A DNA stretch of 64,000 nt from Xanthocytophaga flava (GCA_030068525.1 JASJOS010000006.1:1-64000), one strand, 5' to 3'. Shown: positions 7,384 to 16,721, counted from the stretch's first letter. Program-made: numbers and translations. The notes: generated by a model from the letters alone, not told the origin.

Positions 7384-9060
7384 ATGTCTGAATTCTTTTC
7401 AACTCAAAACAGAGCCCGATTTATTGAACAAATGTGCCAAAAGCCTCTTGATCTTTTGGTGATTGGTGGGGGCATTACAGGTGCAGGAATTGCGTTGGAT
7501 GCAGTGACACGGGGCATGAGAACAGGATTGCTGGAAATGCAGGATTTTGCAGCGGGTACATCAAGCCGGTCAACCAAGCTGATACATGGTGGATTGCGTT
7601 ATTTAAAGCAACTTGAAATTAAGCTTGTGGCTGAGACCGGCAGAGAGCGTAAGATTGTCTATGAGAATGGTCCACATATTACCAAAGCAGAACCTATGTT
7701 ACTGCCTTTGGTAAAAGATGGTTCATTAAGCAAATGGAGTGCCTCGCTGGGACTGGCTGTATATGACTGGCTGGCGAAAGTTCCGGTATTAGAAAGAAGA
7801 CGGATGTTATCTGTTGAGGAGACGAAGACGATGGAGCCATTGCTTGACAATAGTTCCCTAATTGGGGGTGCTCATTACTATGAGTACCGGACAGACGATG
7901 CCCGACTGACCATAGAAGTATTAAAAGAAGCAGTTGACAGGGGAGGGAGGGCCGTAAATTATATGAAGGTGATTGACTTCCTATATAAAGACAAAAAAAT
8001 TGCCGGGGTTGTGGTGGAAGATCAGTTGACAAGTGACAAACATGAAATATATGCTCAGGTAATTGTAAATGCTACAGGCCCCTGGGTAGATACGCTGGAT
8101 GTATTGAATGATACAACAAAAGGAGAGAAACTGTATTTAACTAAGGGTGTACATATTGTAGTAGCACAATCCCGGTTGCCTATCCGGCAGGCTTTGTATT
8201 TTGATACACCAGATGGACGAATGGTATTCGCTATACCCCGTGCCGGCAAAACGTATATTGGTACTACAGATACTCCTTATAAAGGAAATACAGCGCATCC
8301 TCATATGACAAATGAGGATCTGACCTATCTGCTGAATGCTGTCAATCATATTTTTCCATCTGTTCAACTGGTAGCAAGTGATGTAGAATCACATTGGGTA
8401 GGGCTGCGGCCACTGATTCGGCAGACAGGAAAAGGTCCTTCTGAAATTTCCAGGAAGGATGAAATATTTCAGTATGAATCCGGGTTGATTTCAATTGCAG
8501 GAGGAAAGCTGACAGGATATCGGAAGATGGCAGAACGGATTGTGAATCTGGTAGCGATTCGTTTAAGGCAGAAGGAGGGACGTAAATTTACTGCTTGCCA
8601 AACACATAACTTGCCTGTATCCGGAGGAAATGTTGGAGGGTCAACAGGGTTTGAAAACTTTGTAAAGGAAAAGATGCAGCAAGGGGTTTTACTGGGATTA
8701 ACTGCTGGTGAATCCGAAAAACTGGTGCGTATGTATGGGTCTAATGTGGGACAGGTATTTTCATACTTACAAAACTGGAAAGTGGAAAGTGCTGCTTATG
8801 GGCTGACACCTGTACTGTTTGCTCAGTTGCAATATGCATTGAATCATGAAATGGTTGTGACACCTGCCGACTTTTTTATACGACGTACAGGGGCTCTATA
8901 TTTTCACATTGACTGGGTACGCAATTGGGAAACTGTGGTGTGGACGTATCTAATGAATGAATTGAAATGGAGCAAAGAAAAGGCTATAGAATACAGACAA
9001 CAAATGCGAGAGTTGATTCAGGAGGCTGAAGGAGAGGCTCTGGTGAAGAATACCAAATGA
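7384..9060 (+). CDS. glpD: Glycerol-3-phosphate dehydrogenase/oxidase, FAD-dependent, 558 aa
   Basis: The enzyme oxidises sn-glycerol-3-phosphate to dihydroxyacetone phosphate with FAD and passes electrons to quinone at the inner membrane. The FAD-binding Rossmann motif is at about residues 21-45 (LVIGGGITGAGIALDAV), followed by GTSSRSTKLIHGGLRYLKQ, the classic GlpD/GlpA signature. YIGTTDTPY and the C-terminal DAO-C domain (about 400 on, with RRTGALYF) are present. The ATG at 7384 is chosen over a TTG two codons earlier, since the promoter and the domain start fit it. There is no glpK or glpF neighbour. A hairpin overlaps its stop codon. Confidence 0.93.
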   Translation: MSEFFSTQNRARFIEQMCQKPLDLLVIGGGITGAGIALDAVTRGMRTGLLEMQDFAAGTSSRSTKLIHGGLRYLKQLEIKLVAETGRERKIVYENGPHITKAEPMLLPLVKDGSLSKWSASLGLAVYDWLAKVPVLERRRMLSVEETKTMEPLLDNSSLIGGAHYYEYRTDDARLTIEVLKEAVDRGGRAVNYMKVIDFLYKDKKIAGVVVEDQLTSDKHEIYAQVIVNATGPWVDTLDVLNDTTKGEKLYLTKGVHIVVAQSRLPIRQALYFDTPDGRMVFAIPRAGKTYIGTTDTPYKGNTAHPHMTNEDLTYLLNAVNHIFPSVQLVASDVESHWVGLRPLIRQTGKGPSEISRKDEIFQYESGLISIAGGKLTGYRKMAERIVNLVAIRLRQKEGRKFTACQTHNLPVSGGNVGGSTGFENFVKEKMQQGVLLGLTAGESEKLVRMYGSNVGQVFSYLQNWKVESAAYGLTPVLFAQLQYALNHEMVVTPADFFIRRTGALYFHIDWVRNWETVVWTYLMNELKWSKEKAIEYRQQMRELIQEAEGEALVKNTK

Positions 9061-9090
9061 GGAGTTATATAGTACTACTATATAACTCCT
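9060..9090. terminator. Near-perfect palindrome between convergent genes
   Basis: Arms of 15 bases (AGGAGTTATATAGTA at 9060-9074 and its exact complement at 9076-9090) with a one-base centre begin on the last base of the glpD stop codon and end 8 bases before the stop of the minus-strand barrel gene. It probably serves as a bidirectional terminator, although no strong T run follows. Confidence 0.6.
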
Positions 9091-9098
9091 GAAATAGA

Positions 9099-9731
9099 TT
9101 ACAATATTTTCAGACCCAGAGAAAGTTGATAAAGGCCACCTTTGGGTTTTCCAAGATTTACCCGGTCCCAGTCTCCGGTTTCGGTAAATGAACCTTCATA
9201 TCGTGCATCAATGGTAAACGATCCGAGATCCAGTCCTAAACCTGCCTGATAGCCCAGAACAGCTTTTTTATACGCTTCTTCTACAGAGCCTGTTTCTTTC
9301 AAAAAGTCTTTAACTCCTTCTCCATTCAGATTATAAGAGGCCATCGGTCCACCAAACACACGAATGTTAAATAGCTTGTTCTGAATCAATGTTAATCCGA
9401 TCAGAACAGGGATATCTACATTGTATAATTTGAGTTCGTATTTACCCGACTTTACATCCGGATCTACGGATTGATTGATAGTGATGGAAGCACCTTTGGT
9501 AGAAAAGATACCTTCTGGCTGGATGTACAGACGACCTACGTTAAAGCGAAGAAATAAACCGGCATTATATCCTAAACGATAATCTGCAGAAAAGTTGCGT
9601 GTGTCCCGTACCAGTGTAGAAAAGTTCACACCCGCTTTGGGACCGAATGTAAAGAACGGAGGCTTATCTTGTGCTTGTGTCAATTGGATACAGCCCAGAA
9701 AAAGGCTTACCAAAAATAGTTTTTTTAACAT
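9099..9731 (-). CDS. Outer-membrane beta-barrel protein, 210 aa
   Basis: The ATG at 9731 gives a clean signal peptide (MLKKLFLVSLFLGCIQLTQAQ); longer in-frame starts upstream would hide it and cross a hairpin. The mature protein opens FFTFGPKAGVNFSTLVRD, the first strand of OMP_b-brl_2/PorT-like barrels, with YNAGLFLRFNVG and YQAGLGLDLGSFTIDARY strands later, as in the gene at 2627. Unlike many barrels the last residues are LSLGLKIL. Function within the outer membrane is unknown. It is convergent with glpD. Confidence 0.85.
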   Translation of the reverse strand: MLKKLFLVSLFLGCIQLTQAQDKPPFFTFGPKAGVNFSTLVRDTRNFSADYRLGYNAGLFLRFNVGRLYIQPEGIFSTKGASITINQSVDPDVKSGKYELKLYNVDIPVLIGLTLIQNKLFNIRVFGGPMASYNLNGEGVKDFLKETGSVEEAYKKAVLGYQAGLGLDLGSFTIDARYEGSFTETGDWDRVNLGKPKGGLYQLSLGLKIL

Positions 9732-9824
9732 AATTGTAAGGGTTGTGTGTTGCAATAACGTCAGAATAAATAATAGATTGCATGAGCCGGAATGTTCTGA
9801 ATCAAAAACTATACCTGTTAAATA

Positions 9825-9865
9825 AAAAAGCATAGAATGGGTATATTCCATTCTATGCTTTTTGT
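9825..9865 (-). terminator. Hairpin terminator after the DUF937-like gene
   Basis: Arms 9825-9840 and 9848-9863 (AAAAAGCATAGAATGG and its complement) enclose a 7-base loop, with A and T runs at the outer edges so that it can end transcription both ways. On the minus strand it lies about 100 bases past the stop of the gene at 9967 and just upstream of the barrel gene start at 9731. Confidence 0.75.
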
Positions 9866-9966
9866 GGGCAATAACCAATAAGAAGTAAACAGATCTAGCT
9901 GTTAAAAATAAAATTGTGTTAGTGAGGAAGTTGTGCTATTTGATAAGACACTAAACTGAATAAAAG

Positions 9967-10491
9967 TTACTTAAACAGGCCTCCCAGTAAACCACCCAGT
10001 GGGTCTTGTTGATTCTTCTGTGTAGAAGGAGTAGATGTAGAATTGTTTCCCCCCATCATTCCACCTAATACAGAACCTAATAATCCACCACCTGCATTGC
10101 TTCCACCTCCCAGTAGACCGCCAAGCAATCCACCCAGATCTCCGCTCTTTACTTTCCCATTCAGCATATTTAAAATGATAGGAATTGCTATAGTAGCTAT
10201 AGTTTGAGCTATGGCAGGTGAAATGTTTAATTTACTGCTTAACTGAGATACGACAGTAGGAGCCAGACCATTCACTACAGGGCTGTTGGCATGGGTTTCT
10301 TCTCCTGAAAGTAATTCCTGAACTCCAGACATATCTCCGTTTTGTACCTGTTGCATCAGTGAATCCAGAATAGCATTACTGGTTACACCAGCTACTTCCT
10401 GTGTATTTACATTCAGACCTTGTACTGCTGGATTTTTAGGCAAACTTTCCCCCAATTGAGACTGAGCCATTGATAATAATTCGTCAAACAT
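9967..10491 (-). CDS. DUF937-like glycine-rich protein, 174 aa
   Basis: The protein starts with MFDELLSMAQSQLGESL, has a helical middle that ends in a hydrophobic IAQTIATIAIPIILNML block, and closes with repeats of GGLLGGLL / GSVLGGMMGG. This layout is that of DUF937 (PF06078) proteins, whose biochemical role is not known; YidB of E. coli is a relative in the broad sense. There is no signal peptide. It stands alone, with a hairpin terminator downstream. Confidence 0.65.
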   Translation of the reverse strand: MFDELLSMAQSQLGESLPKNPAVQGLNVNTQEVAGVTSNAILDSLMQQVQNGDMSGVQELLSGEETHANSPVVNGLAPTVVSQLSSKLNISPAIAQTIATIAIPIILNMLNGKVKSGDLGGLLGGLLGGGSNAGGGLLGSVLGGMMGGNNSTSTPSTQKNQQDPLGGLLGGLFK

Positions 10492-10603
10492 AGTATTTTC
10501 GTGTTAGGTTATAAAAATAATACGATACTCAGTGACTGTATCCTTCTTCCATAATTGGCAGAAAGTACAGGATTTTTTTGACCAGAGTCAAACATATTCT
10601 TCT

Positions 10604-11335
10604 TTATTCGATAGGCCATCCAATCAGATCTCGGATCACAACCGACGCGCAAGTCATGCCAAATACAGCAGGCAGATACGATATAGTACCATAGGCTGAT
10701 TTTTTAAACCGATTTCCGTCAGTATACATTAATGCCTGATCTACATGCTTTTCACGGGAGTATACGGTTTTAATACCGGAATGGATACCAAGTCGTCGGA
10801 GTCGTTTGCGAACATCAGACGCGAGTCGGCAAATCCGGGTGTCTGCTATGTCTGCTACGCGAAGCTGGGTAGGGTCAAGTTTTCCTCCTGCACCCATAGA
10901 ACTTACAATTCGCTGTCCTTGTTTGTAAGCTGTGCTTAACAACATGAGTTTAGGAGTAAGACTGTCAATGGCATCTACCACATAATCATAGTTGGAGTTA
11001 AGTAGAGAAACCATTTGATCTGGCTGCAAAAACTGTTTTTGTGTAAACAACTGAACTTCCGGGTTGATTTGCTTCATGCGTTCAGCCATAATATCTACTT
11101 TGTATTGTCCCTGTGTGGTAGCTAGTGCCGGGAGTTGTCGATTGCGATTGGAAGCCTCTACTTCATCTCCATCTGCAATCGTTAGTGTACCAACACCTGC
11201 CCTGCAAATAGCCTCCGCTGCAAAAGATCCTACTCCTCCCAGACCCACAATCAGTACATGGGCGTTTTGCAGTTTTTGTATGTTTTCGTCTCCAATCAGT
11301 AAAGTTGTTCTGGATAACCAGCTTAAATCAGACAT
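10604..11335 (-). CDS. tcdA: tRNA threonylcarbamoyladenosine dehydratase (TcdA/CsdL family), 243 aa
   Basis: This ThiF/E1-like enzyme uses ATP to cyclise t6A to ct6A at position 37 of ANN-reading tRNAs. The nucleotide-binding Rossmann fold is at about residues 27-50 (VLIVGLGGVGSFAAEAICRAGV), followed by IADGDEVEASNRNRQLPAL, which carries the acidic and Arg residues that bind ATP. DAIDSLTPKLMLL and SMGAGGKLDPTQLRVADI are typical of the TcdA branch rather than of MoeB or ThiF, as is the absence of the MoeB zinc cysteines. It lies 43 bases downstream of the TatD-type gene, same strand, so the two are probably cotranscribed. Confidence 0.88.
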   Translation of the reverse strand: MSDLSWLSRTTLLIGDENIQKLQNAHVLIVGLGGVGSFAAEAICRAGVGTLTIADGDEVEASNRNRQLPALATTQGQYKVDIMAERMKQINPEVQLFTQKQFLQPDQMVSLLNSNYDYVVDAIDSLTPKLMLLSTAYKQGQRIVSSMGAGGKLDPTQLRVADIADTRICRLASDVRKRLRRLGIHSGIKTVYSREKHVDQALMYTDGNRFKKSAYGTISYLPAVFGMTCASVVIRDLIGWPIE

Positions 11336-11378
11336 TGTTGTATAAAATGGGTTTTAAAATAAAACAGGCCAGAGCATC

Positions 11379-12071
11379 TCATTTCTGAGATGATGTATAT
11401 GTATGAGCTATTTCAGGAAATAAGTTTAACACTCTTGTGAAAATATCTTTAGTAAGTGCCTCAATGGAATTATTTAGAATAGAAGAAGCCATCTGATAAA
11501 TCTCTTCTATTGTAATATACTTGTCATCCGTTTCCAGGAAAAAACGATCCGGTGGTATGACTTTCAGGAGTTGTCCAGCATTGGATGTTGTATGTAGTAA
11601 TGCTGAACCTAATGAAAAGTAAAATCCATGATCTAATAACTGTGTAGCAATAGTAAGATTGGCATTGTATCCATGTACAATCCAGGTAACTGTACTCTGT
11701 TTTTGTTTTTTTAGTTGTATAAGTTCTGGAAATGCCCTTACACAATGAATCACAAGCGGTTTCTGGAGTTGTTCGGCCAACGAAATATGTTTGGTAAAGA
11801 CCTCCATCTGTGTGTCTATTGTAGCCTGTGCATTGCGGTCCAGACCCGCCTCTCCAATAAGTAATGCAGATGGCTCCTTTGCTTGTTTTTCTACATAGTG
11901 CCATTGTTCATCCAGATCCGGTAAATGCACATCCCAGGGGTGAATACCTACAGATATATATTCATTTGTTTGTGATAAAGAATTACGTTCAGATGCCCGT
12001 ACATTCCGAAAGGCTATTTCGTCACGTTGCCTGGAGGAATGTGTATGAAAATTGACAAACGGATATGGCAT
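11379..12071 (-). CDS. TatD-family metal-dependent hydrolase/DNase, 230 aa
   Basis: The metal ligands of the TatD fold are visible: FHTHS near the N terminus (replacing the usual DxHxH), IGEAGLD (Glu), LVIHCVRAFPEL (His), WIVHGYN (His) and FFLETDD (Asp). TatD enzymes are Mg-dependent 3'-5' exonucleases or related hydrolases. The ATG at 12071 (MPYPFVNFHTHSS) is preferred over an upstream one that adds an unusual 17-residue extension. The N-terminal first Asp of the family is Asn here and the chain is shorter than E. coli TatD (260), so it is a divergent member. It is divergent from rnpB and precedes tcdA. Confidence 0.82.
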   Translation of the reverse strand: MPYPFVNFHTHSSRQRDEIAFRNVRASERNSLSQTNEYISVGIHPWDVHLPDLDEQWHYVEKQAKEPSALLIGEAGLDRNAQATIDTQMEVFTKHISLAEQLQKPLVIHCVRAFPELIQLKKQKQSTVTWIVHGYNANLTIATQLLDHGFYFSLGSALLHTTSNAGQLLKVIPPDRFFLETDDKYITIEEIYQMASSILNNSIEALTKDIFTRVLNLFPEIAHTYTSSQK

Positions 12072-12152
12072 AGTTACCTCATTCTTTTGAACATTGTGGT
12101 GCAAGTTAGGCATTCGGTACAAAATATGTTTTATGATTGCCGTTTTCTATGC

Positions 12153-12160
12153 TATCTTTG
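12153..12160 (+). promoter_or_regulatory. -7 box of the RNase P RNA gene
   Basis: TATCTTTG matches TAnnTTTG exactly and ends 4 bases before the first paired base of RNase P RNA at 12165. At the matching distance upstream (12130-12132) there is TTT in place of TTG, so the -33 element is imperfect. Confidence 0.6.
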
Positions 12161-12164
12161 CACT

Positions 12165-12559
12165 ATGCAAGCCGTCCTATCGCTATTCTGTTTTGGCAGA
12201 GTGGAGGAAAGTCCGGGCAGCACAGAGCAGCGTACTTCCTAACGGGAAGGCTATGAACGGGCAACTGTTTATAGACAGATAGTGCCACAGAAAATATACC
12301 GCCAGATTCTGGTAAGGGTGAAATGGTGGAGTAAGAGCCCACCGCATGGATGGTGACATCAATGGCAGGGTAAACCTTACGCGCTGAAAGACCAAATAAG
12401 CTGGCGATGTAGGTAGTGCATACCCTGTACTACGTATGAAAGGGCTGCTCGCCCGAGTCAGTGGGTAGGTCGTTAAAGGCCAATGGTGACGTTGGTTCAA
12501 GATAAATGATAGGAGTCTGAATCTATTCAGAACACAGAACCCGGCTTACAGGCTTGCAT
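12165..12559 (+). ncRNA. rnpB: RNase P RNA, bacterial class A
   Basis: This is the catalytic RNA that removes 5' leaders from precursor tRNAs. The two universally conserved blocks are present: GAGGAAAGTCCGGGC near 12203 and AGAACCCGGCTTACAG near 12537, which together build helix P4, plus GGTAAGGGTGAAA, GTAAGAGCCCACCGC and AAACCTTACGCGCTG in between. The ends ATGCAAGCC (12165-12173) and GGCTTGCAT (12551-12559) pair as P1. Length is about 395 bases. The last 14 bases overlap the antisense end of the sensor gene at 12546. Confidence 0.96.
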
Positions 12560-14264
12560 AATTTTTACGTTGGTGTAGCGCTTCTACCATTTTCAGGTGA
12601 GCAAACGTAGCTGCAATACTTTGTCCTACCTTTTCCAGAAATTGAATCTCATGAGGCTCAAAGTAATGAAAAGAGGCTAGTTCCAATACACCTTCTTTGG
12701 TATGATTGGCAATCAAAGGCACCAGTAAGATAGAACGCGGTGTAGCATCTCCCAATCCGGAGGTAATGGCAGGGTAATCCTGAGGGACTTCCTTCATATA
12801 GATATATTCCCCTTCCTTCCAGCATTGACCTACTAGGCCAAAGGACTTATCAATCTGTTTCTGAATATATTTTTTCTTGTCAAAAGCAATACAGGCTTTC
12901 ATTTCCAGTATATCTGTATCAGGCAGTTCTACAAAAATAGCTCCCTGGCATGCCCTGACGTACTGAATCAGTTCACGAAGTACTTCATGGCTTATTACAG
13001 TAATTTCTGCATTGCGTTGAAGAATCTCGGCAATTCGGGCATAACCTACATTTATCCAGTTTTGACGTGTTTCTTCTTCCTTAAGCAAACGTAATTGCCG
13101 GGTCAGATGCAACAGAGAATTATTCAACTTATCTTTTGAAGATGCAACCACAATATCTGTTTCCAATTTTCCTTCTGAAATCTCTGTCAGATGCTGAGAT
13201 GTTTGTTGCAGTCGGTCTACTACTTTGCTAAAACCCGCTAATAGTTTATTAAGAGAGTTATGATGCAAGGATATGGCTAATGAGGTATCAATGTTTCCCT
13301 CTGCTATATGTTGTGTAATAGTGGTAAGTTCTTGAATTGGTGTAACTACCAGTCGCTTGAATAGATAACTGCTTACTGCCAGCCCAATGATAGATAATGC
13401 AATCAATAGTATAAGAATACCTACTATCCAACGTATGGCCGTATGTGCATACTGATTCAGATCAGAGTTTATCGTAGCTATATCAGTTTGGATTTTCTGA
13501 TACGTGAGGTTCATTTCCTTACGCAATCCTTCATTTTCATCCAATCCTACTCTTTTTTCTATTTCTACAATTTTGAAGAACACAACTCCATAGGTTTCCA
13601 GAGCTGCTTTCACATGGTCGCCAATTTCTGGACTTTTACCGCCTGCAATGATACTATCTATTTTATTCTGAAATTTATTGAGCTGATACGCAAACGTTTT
13701 TACATAATGTTTGTCTTTACGTAAAAAGAAATCTTTCTCTTCCCTACGAAGCAGAAGCAAATCTGTTTTATCTGTTGGGAAATTTGCTTCTTCCACAAAA
13801 TACACTGCAACACGCATTTGTCCTTCCAGTCCCATATCATTGAAACCTCTTTCCCGGTATAATTTTCCAACGGTTTCAAATGCAGTATTATAGCGGGCAA
13901 GATCCTGTTGAAGGGCAACCAGGGCAAGTTCATTCTTTTCAGACTGGCAAACACTAATTTTCTGAAGAATTTTGATAAGGCTATCCGACTCCTGTAAAAT
14001 CTGTTGATTTTTATCGAAAAAAGTACTCTTGCCAGTTCTGATAAAAACTTCACTGTTAAAATCTTTGAGCAGAAAGTCTTTTTCTGCGCGTCTGGCTTCT
14101 CCTATCTTAGTAAGCACCTCCTCAATAGTAGTGCTGGCCTGATAACTTTGTTTCAGCTGATTAATTAAAAAGAACAGGGCGACAACAATACCTCCTATAC
14201 TAATGCAGAGTATGGCTGCAATATAAACTTTAGAACGAGCAATCCGGTTGAAACCGTGAAACAT
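12546..14264 (-). CDS. Membrane sensor with HAMP and GAF domains, 572 aa
   Basis: A first membrane helix (about residues 14-35) is followed by a long extracytoplasmic helical domain (about 36-275; EARRAEKDFLLKDF and RREEKDFFLRKD repeats, as in helical bimodular sensor domains of chemoreceptors), a second membrane helix (about 277-300), a HAMP region (VVTPIQELTTITQHIAEGNID), another HAMP-like segment (LTEISEGKLETDI), and a C-terminal GAF domain (about 400-560). There is no histidine kinase, methyl-accepting or cyclase domain, so output is probably by protein contact. Its last five codons are antisense to the P1 helix of RNase P RNA. It is divergent from a sigma-54-type response regulator, a possible partner. 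Confidence 0.75.
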   Translation of the reverse strand: MFHGFNRIARSKVYIAAILCISIGGIVVALFFLINQLKQSYQASTTIEEVLTKIGEARRAEKDFLLKDFNSEVFIRTGKSTFFDKNQQILQESDSLIKILQKISVCQSEKNELALVALQQDLARYNTAFETVGKLYRERGFNDMGLEGQMRVAVYFVEEANFPTDKTDLLLLRREEKDFFLRKDKHYVKTFAYQLNKFQNKIDSIIAGGKSPEIGDHVKAALETYGVVFFKIVEIEKRVGLDENEGLRKEMNLTYQKIQTDIATINSDLNQYAHTAIRWIVGILILLIALSIIGLAVSSYLFKRLVVTPIQELTTITQHIAEGNIDTSLAISLHHNSLNKLLAGFSKVVDRLQQTSQHLTEISEGKLETDIVVASSKDKLNNSLLHLTRQLRLLKEEETRQNWINVGYARIAEILQRNAEITVISHEVLRELIQYVRACQGAIFVELPDTDILEMKACIAFDKKKYIQKQIDKSFGLVGQCWKEGEYIYMKEVPQDYPAITSGLGDATPRSILLVPLIANHTKEGVLELASFHYFEPHEIQFLEKVGQSIAATFAHLKMVEALHQRKNYASL

Positions 14265-14601
14265 ATAAACAGGAAGCGATACTAAGTATAATAATTTTAA
14301 AATCAGCTAATTATTAAATCTACAAAGAGGATATACATTATTCAAACAGTCCGTTGTTATCATATAAGCCAATGAAAATCAAACTTCTTTGATTTGTCTG
14401 ATAAAGAAGAGGAATACCAGAGTTTACTGAAAAACTTACATATTTTTAGCTATAGTTCATTTAAAGAAGTAAAGGAACAATAAAGTAATTCTGCTGGGAG
14501 ATAGGTACATGACTAACTTCTATTCAAAATATTATATATAGTTTTGTGTAGTTCAATTTTATCATTTGATTTGCTTTGTAACCTATTAAACATACTGATA
14601 C

Positions 14602-15759
14602 ATGCCCCGATTATTAATTATTGATGACGAAAAAAGCATTCGGTATACACTGAAGGAAATTCTCGAATATGAGAAATATGAAGTAGATGAAGCACAGGAT
14701 GGAGAAGAAGGACTACGCAAGCTAACTGAAAATCATTATGATGTTGCCTTGTGTGATATCAAAATGCCTAAAATGGATGGCGTAGAGGTACTAACCAAAG
14801 CAAAAGAGCAGGGCATAGATACACAGTTTATTATGATATCCGCTCATGGAACTATTGAAACGGCTGTAGAGGCTACCAAAAAAGGAGCCTACGATTTTAT
14901 TTCCAAACCACCTGATTTGAATCGCTTACTGGTTACTGTGCGAAATGCCATGGATAAGTCATCACTAGTGACAGAAACCAAGGTGTTGCGCAAAAAAGTA
15001 AGTAAAGGATCTGATATTATTGGAGCTTCGGAACCCATACAACGTGTAAAAGAAGCGATTGAGAAGGTAGCCCCAACGGAAGCACGGGTATTGATTACCG
15101 GACCGAATGGAGCTGGAAAAGAGCTGGTAGCCCGTCAGTTACATGAAAAAAGCAATCGTTCTGGTGCAGGTCTGGTTGAAGTGAACTGTGCAGCTATCCC
15201 CAGTGAGTTAATAGAGAGTGAGTTGTTTGGACATGAAAAAGGTTCTTTTACCTCAGCTGTAAAACAACGGATCGGAAAGTTTGAACAGGCTGATGGCGGT
15301 ACACTTTTTCTGGATGAGATAGGGGATATGAGTTTGTCTGCTCAGGCCAAGGTATTACGGGCATTACAGGAAAATAAAATTACCAGGGTAGGAGGGGATA
15401 AAGAAATTAAAGTAAATGTACGTGTACTGGCGGCAACCAACAAAGACCTAAAAAAAGAGATTGCCGAAAACCGTTTTCGGGAAGATTTGTACCATCGGTT
15501 GAGTGTCATTCTGATACATGTCCCTTCTCTGGATGATCGCAAGGATGATATTCCGTTATTAGTAGATAAGTTTCTGGGTGACATTGCAGAAGATTATGGA
15601 ACCGCTCCCAAACGAATTGATGCAGGTGCGCTTGCTTACCTGCAAAGTCTTTCCTGGAGTGGAAATATTCGGGAACTGCGAAATGTAGTAGAACGACTGG
15701 TGATTATGAGTGGCAATGAAATCAGTGAAGCAGATGCCAAAGCCTATACTGGTAAGTAA
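14602..15759 (+). CDS. NtrC-type response regulator lacking a DNA-binding domain, 385 aa
   Basis: A receiver domain (about 1-120; acidic pocket DDE, phospho-acceptor Asp in CDIKMPKMDG, Lys in SKPPD) is joined to a sigma-54-activating AAA+ domain (about 135-375): Walker A GPNGAGKE, ELFGHEKGSFTSA, Walker B LFLDEIGD, and RELRNVVERL at the end. The sigma-54 loop reads GSFTSA where canonical activators have GAFTGA. The protein stops right after the AAA+ domain with no Fis-type HTH, and the following DNA is a terminator, so the lack is not a recent frameshift. It may act from solution on sigma-54 promoters. A TAGTTTTG box at 14539-14546 is a candidate promoter. Confidence 0.85.
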   Translation: MPRLLIIDDEKSIRYTLKEILEYEKYEVDEAQDGEEGLRKLTENHYDVALCDIKMPKMDGVEVLTKAKEQGIDTQFIMISAHGTIETAVEATKKGAYDFISKPPDLNRLLVTVRNAMDKSSLVTETKVLRKKVSKGSDIIGASEPIQRVKEAIEKVAPTEARVLITGPNGAGKELVARQLHEKSNRSGAGLVEVNCAAIPSELIESELFGHEKGSFTSAVKQRIGKFEQADGGTLFLDEIGDMSLSAQAKVLRALQENKITRVGGDKEIKVNVRVLAATNKDLKKEIAENRFREDLYHRLSVILIHVPSLDDRKDDIPLLVDKFLGDIAEDYGTAPKRIDAGALAYLQSLSWSGNIRELRNVVERLVIMSGNEISEADAKAYTGK

Positions 15760-15790
15760 GCTGATGTAGTATTTAAAAGAAGTTATCAGG

Positions 15791-15823
15791 AATCCTGTAA
15801 AGCTGCCTTTACAGGATTTTTTA
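15791..15823 (+). terminator. Rho-independent terminator of the response regulator gene
   Basis: Perfect 12-base arms AATCCTGTAAAG (15791-15802) and its complement (15807-15818), 4-base loop, followed by a run of six T. It starts 31 bases after the stop codon. Confidence 0.9.
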
Positions 15824-15896
15824 TTGAGAGAAATGATAATTCTGGTAACTCAACCTCTTTATTGTCTATATTCACTAAACCTGAATAACAAGCACT

Positions 15897-16721
15897 ATGA
15901 AAAAGCTTTTTCTACTAATCTCACTGTTTCTACTTTTTACATCTTTTAAACCCAAAGAACTTACCTGGGTAGCCATTGGCGATTCAATTACGTATCTCAA
16001 CGACCATCCTGACGAAACAGGCAATCGAATCACCAAAGGATACCTGACAGGAGTGACAGAAAAGCTTCCACATATACATGTCATCAATCAGGGACACAAT
16101 GGGTGGACTTCCGGAGGTATTGCGGAATCATTAGACAAGCTAGGATTAGTAAAGGCTGATATCTATTCCATTTTTCTGGGCACTAACGACTGGTGGCGTG
16201 GTAGACTACTAGGTAAACTAAGTGATTACCAGAATAACACTGGCAATGGTACCGTCTATGGCTCCTTTCGTCTCATTACCAATAAACTACGCGAACTGAA
16301 TCCACAAGCCAAAATTATTCTGATTACGCCAATGCAGCGGGGTGACTTTGTATATATCAATAATCCTAAGAACAATGCGTATGGTTCCTATAAGCCTAAA
16401 AACGAACAAATGCTGGAGCAGTTTGTCTGGGCTATTGATAGTATTGCAAAGGTAGAGAAATTTGCATTGGTAGACTTATACCATCAGAAAGAACTGGATT
16501 TGAAACACATGGTAAACTTTAAACGCTTAAAAGATCCTACTACAGGTGAGTATAAAAATTATCCATACCCAGAGTATATAGGTATACCCTATAATCCTGA
16601 AACAGACGAATATCCATATCCTGTACAATCCATTGATATGACCTACGATGGCCTACATCCTTCAGACAAAGGGTATGAAGTTATTACCCGGATGTTGGTG
16701 GCGATTATGAAGAAGTATTGA
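15897..16721 (+). CDS. Secreted SGNH/GDSL hydrolase, 274 aa
   Basis: After a signal peptide (about residues 1-17) the protein has the SGNH blocks: VAIGDSITYL with the nucleophile Ser (about residue 30), NQGHNGWTSGG with block II Gly, FLGTNDWW with block III Asn, and DGLHPSDKG with the catalytic Asp/His pair near the C terminus. Such enzymes are esterases acting on acetylated polysaccharides, rhamnogalacturonan or lipids; the exact substrate cannot be told. It is exported. The gene stands alone behind the terminator of the response regulator. Confidence 0.85.
   Translation: MKKLFLLISLFLLFTSFKPKELTWVAIGDSITYLNDHPDETGNRITKGYLTGVTEKLPHIHVINQGHNGWTSGGIAESLDKLGLVKADIYSIFLGTNDWWRGRLLGKLSDYQNNTGNGTVYGSFRLITNKLRELNPQAKIILITPMQRGDFVYINNPKNNAYGSYKPKNEQMLEQFVWAIDSIAKVEKFALVDLYHQKELDLKHMVNFKRLKDPTTGEYKNYPYPEYIGIPYNPETDEYPYPVQSIDMTYDGLHPSDKGYEVITRMLVAIMKKY

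Noticed and set aside
7659-8367. Several minus-strand frames inside glpD
   Set aside because: Shadows of a strong coding gene; compositions are random and they lack starts.
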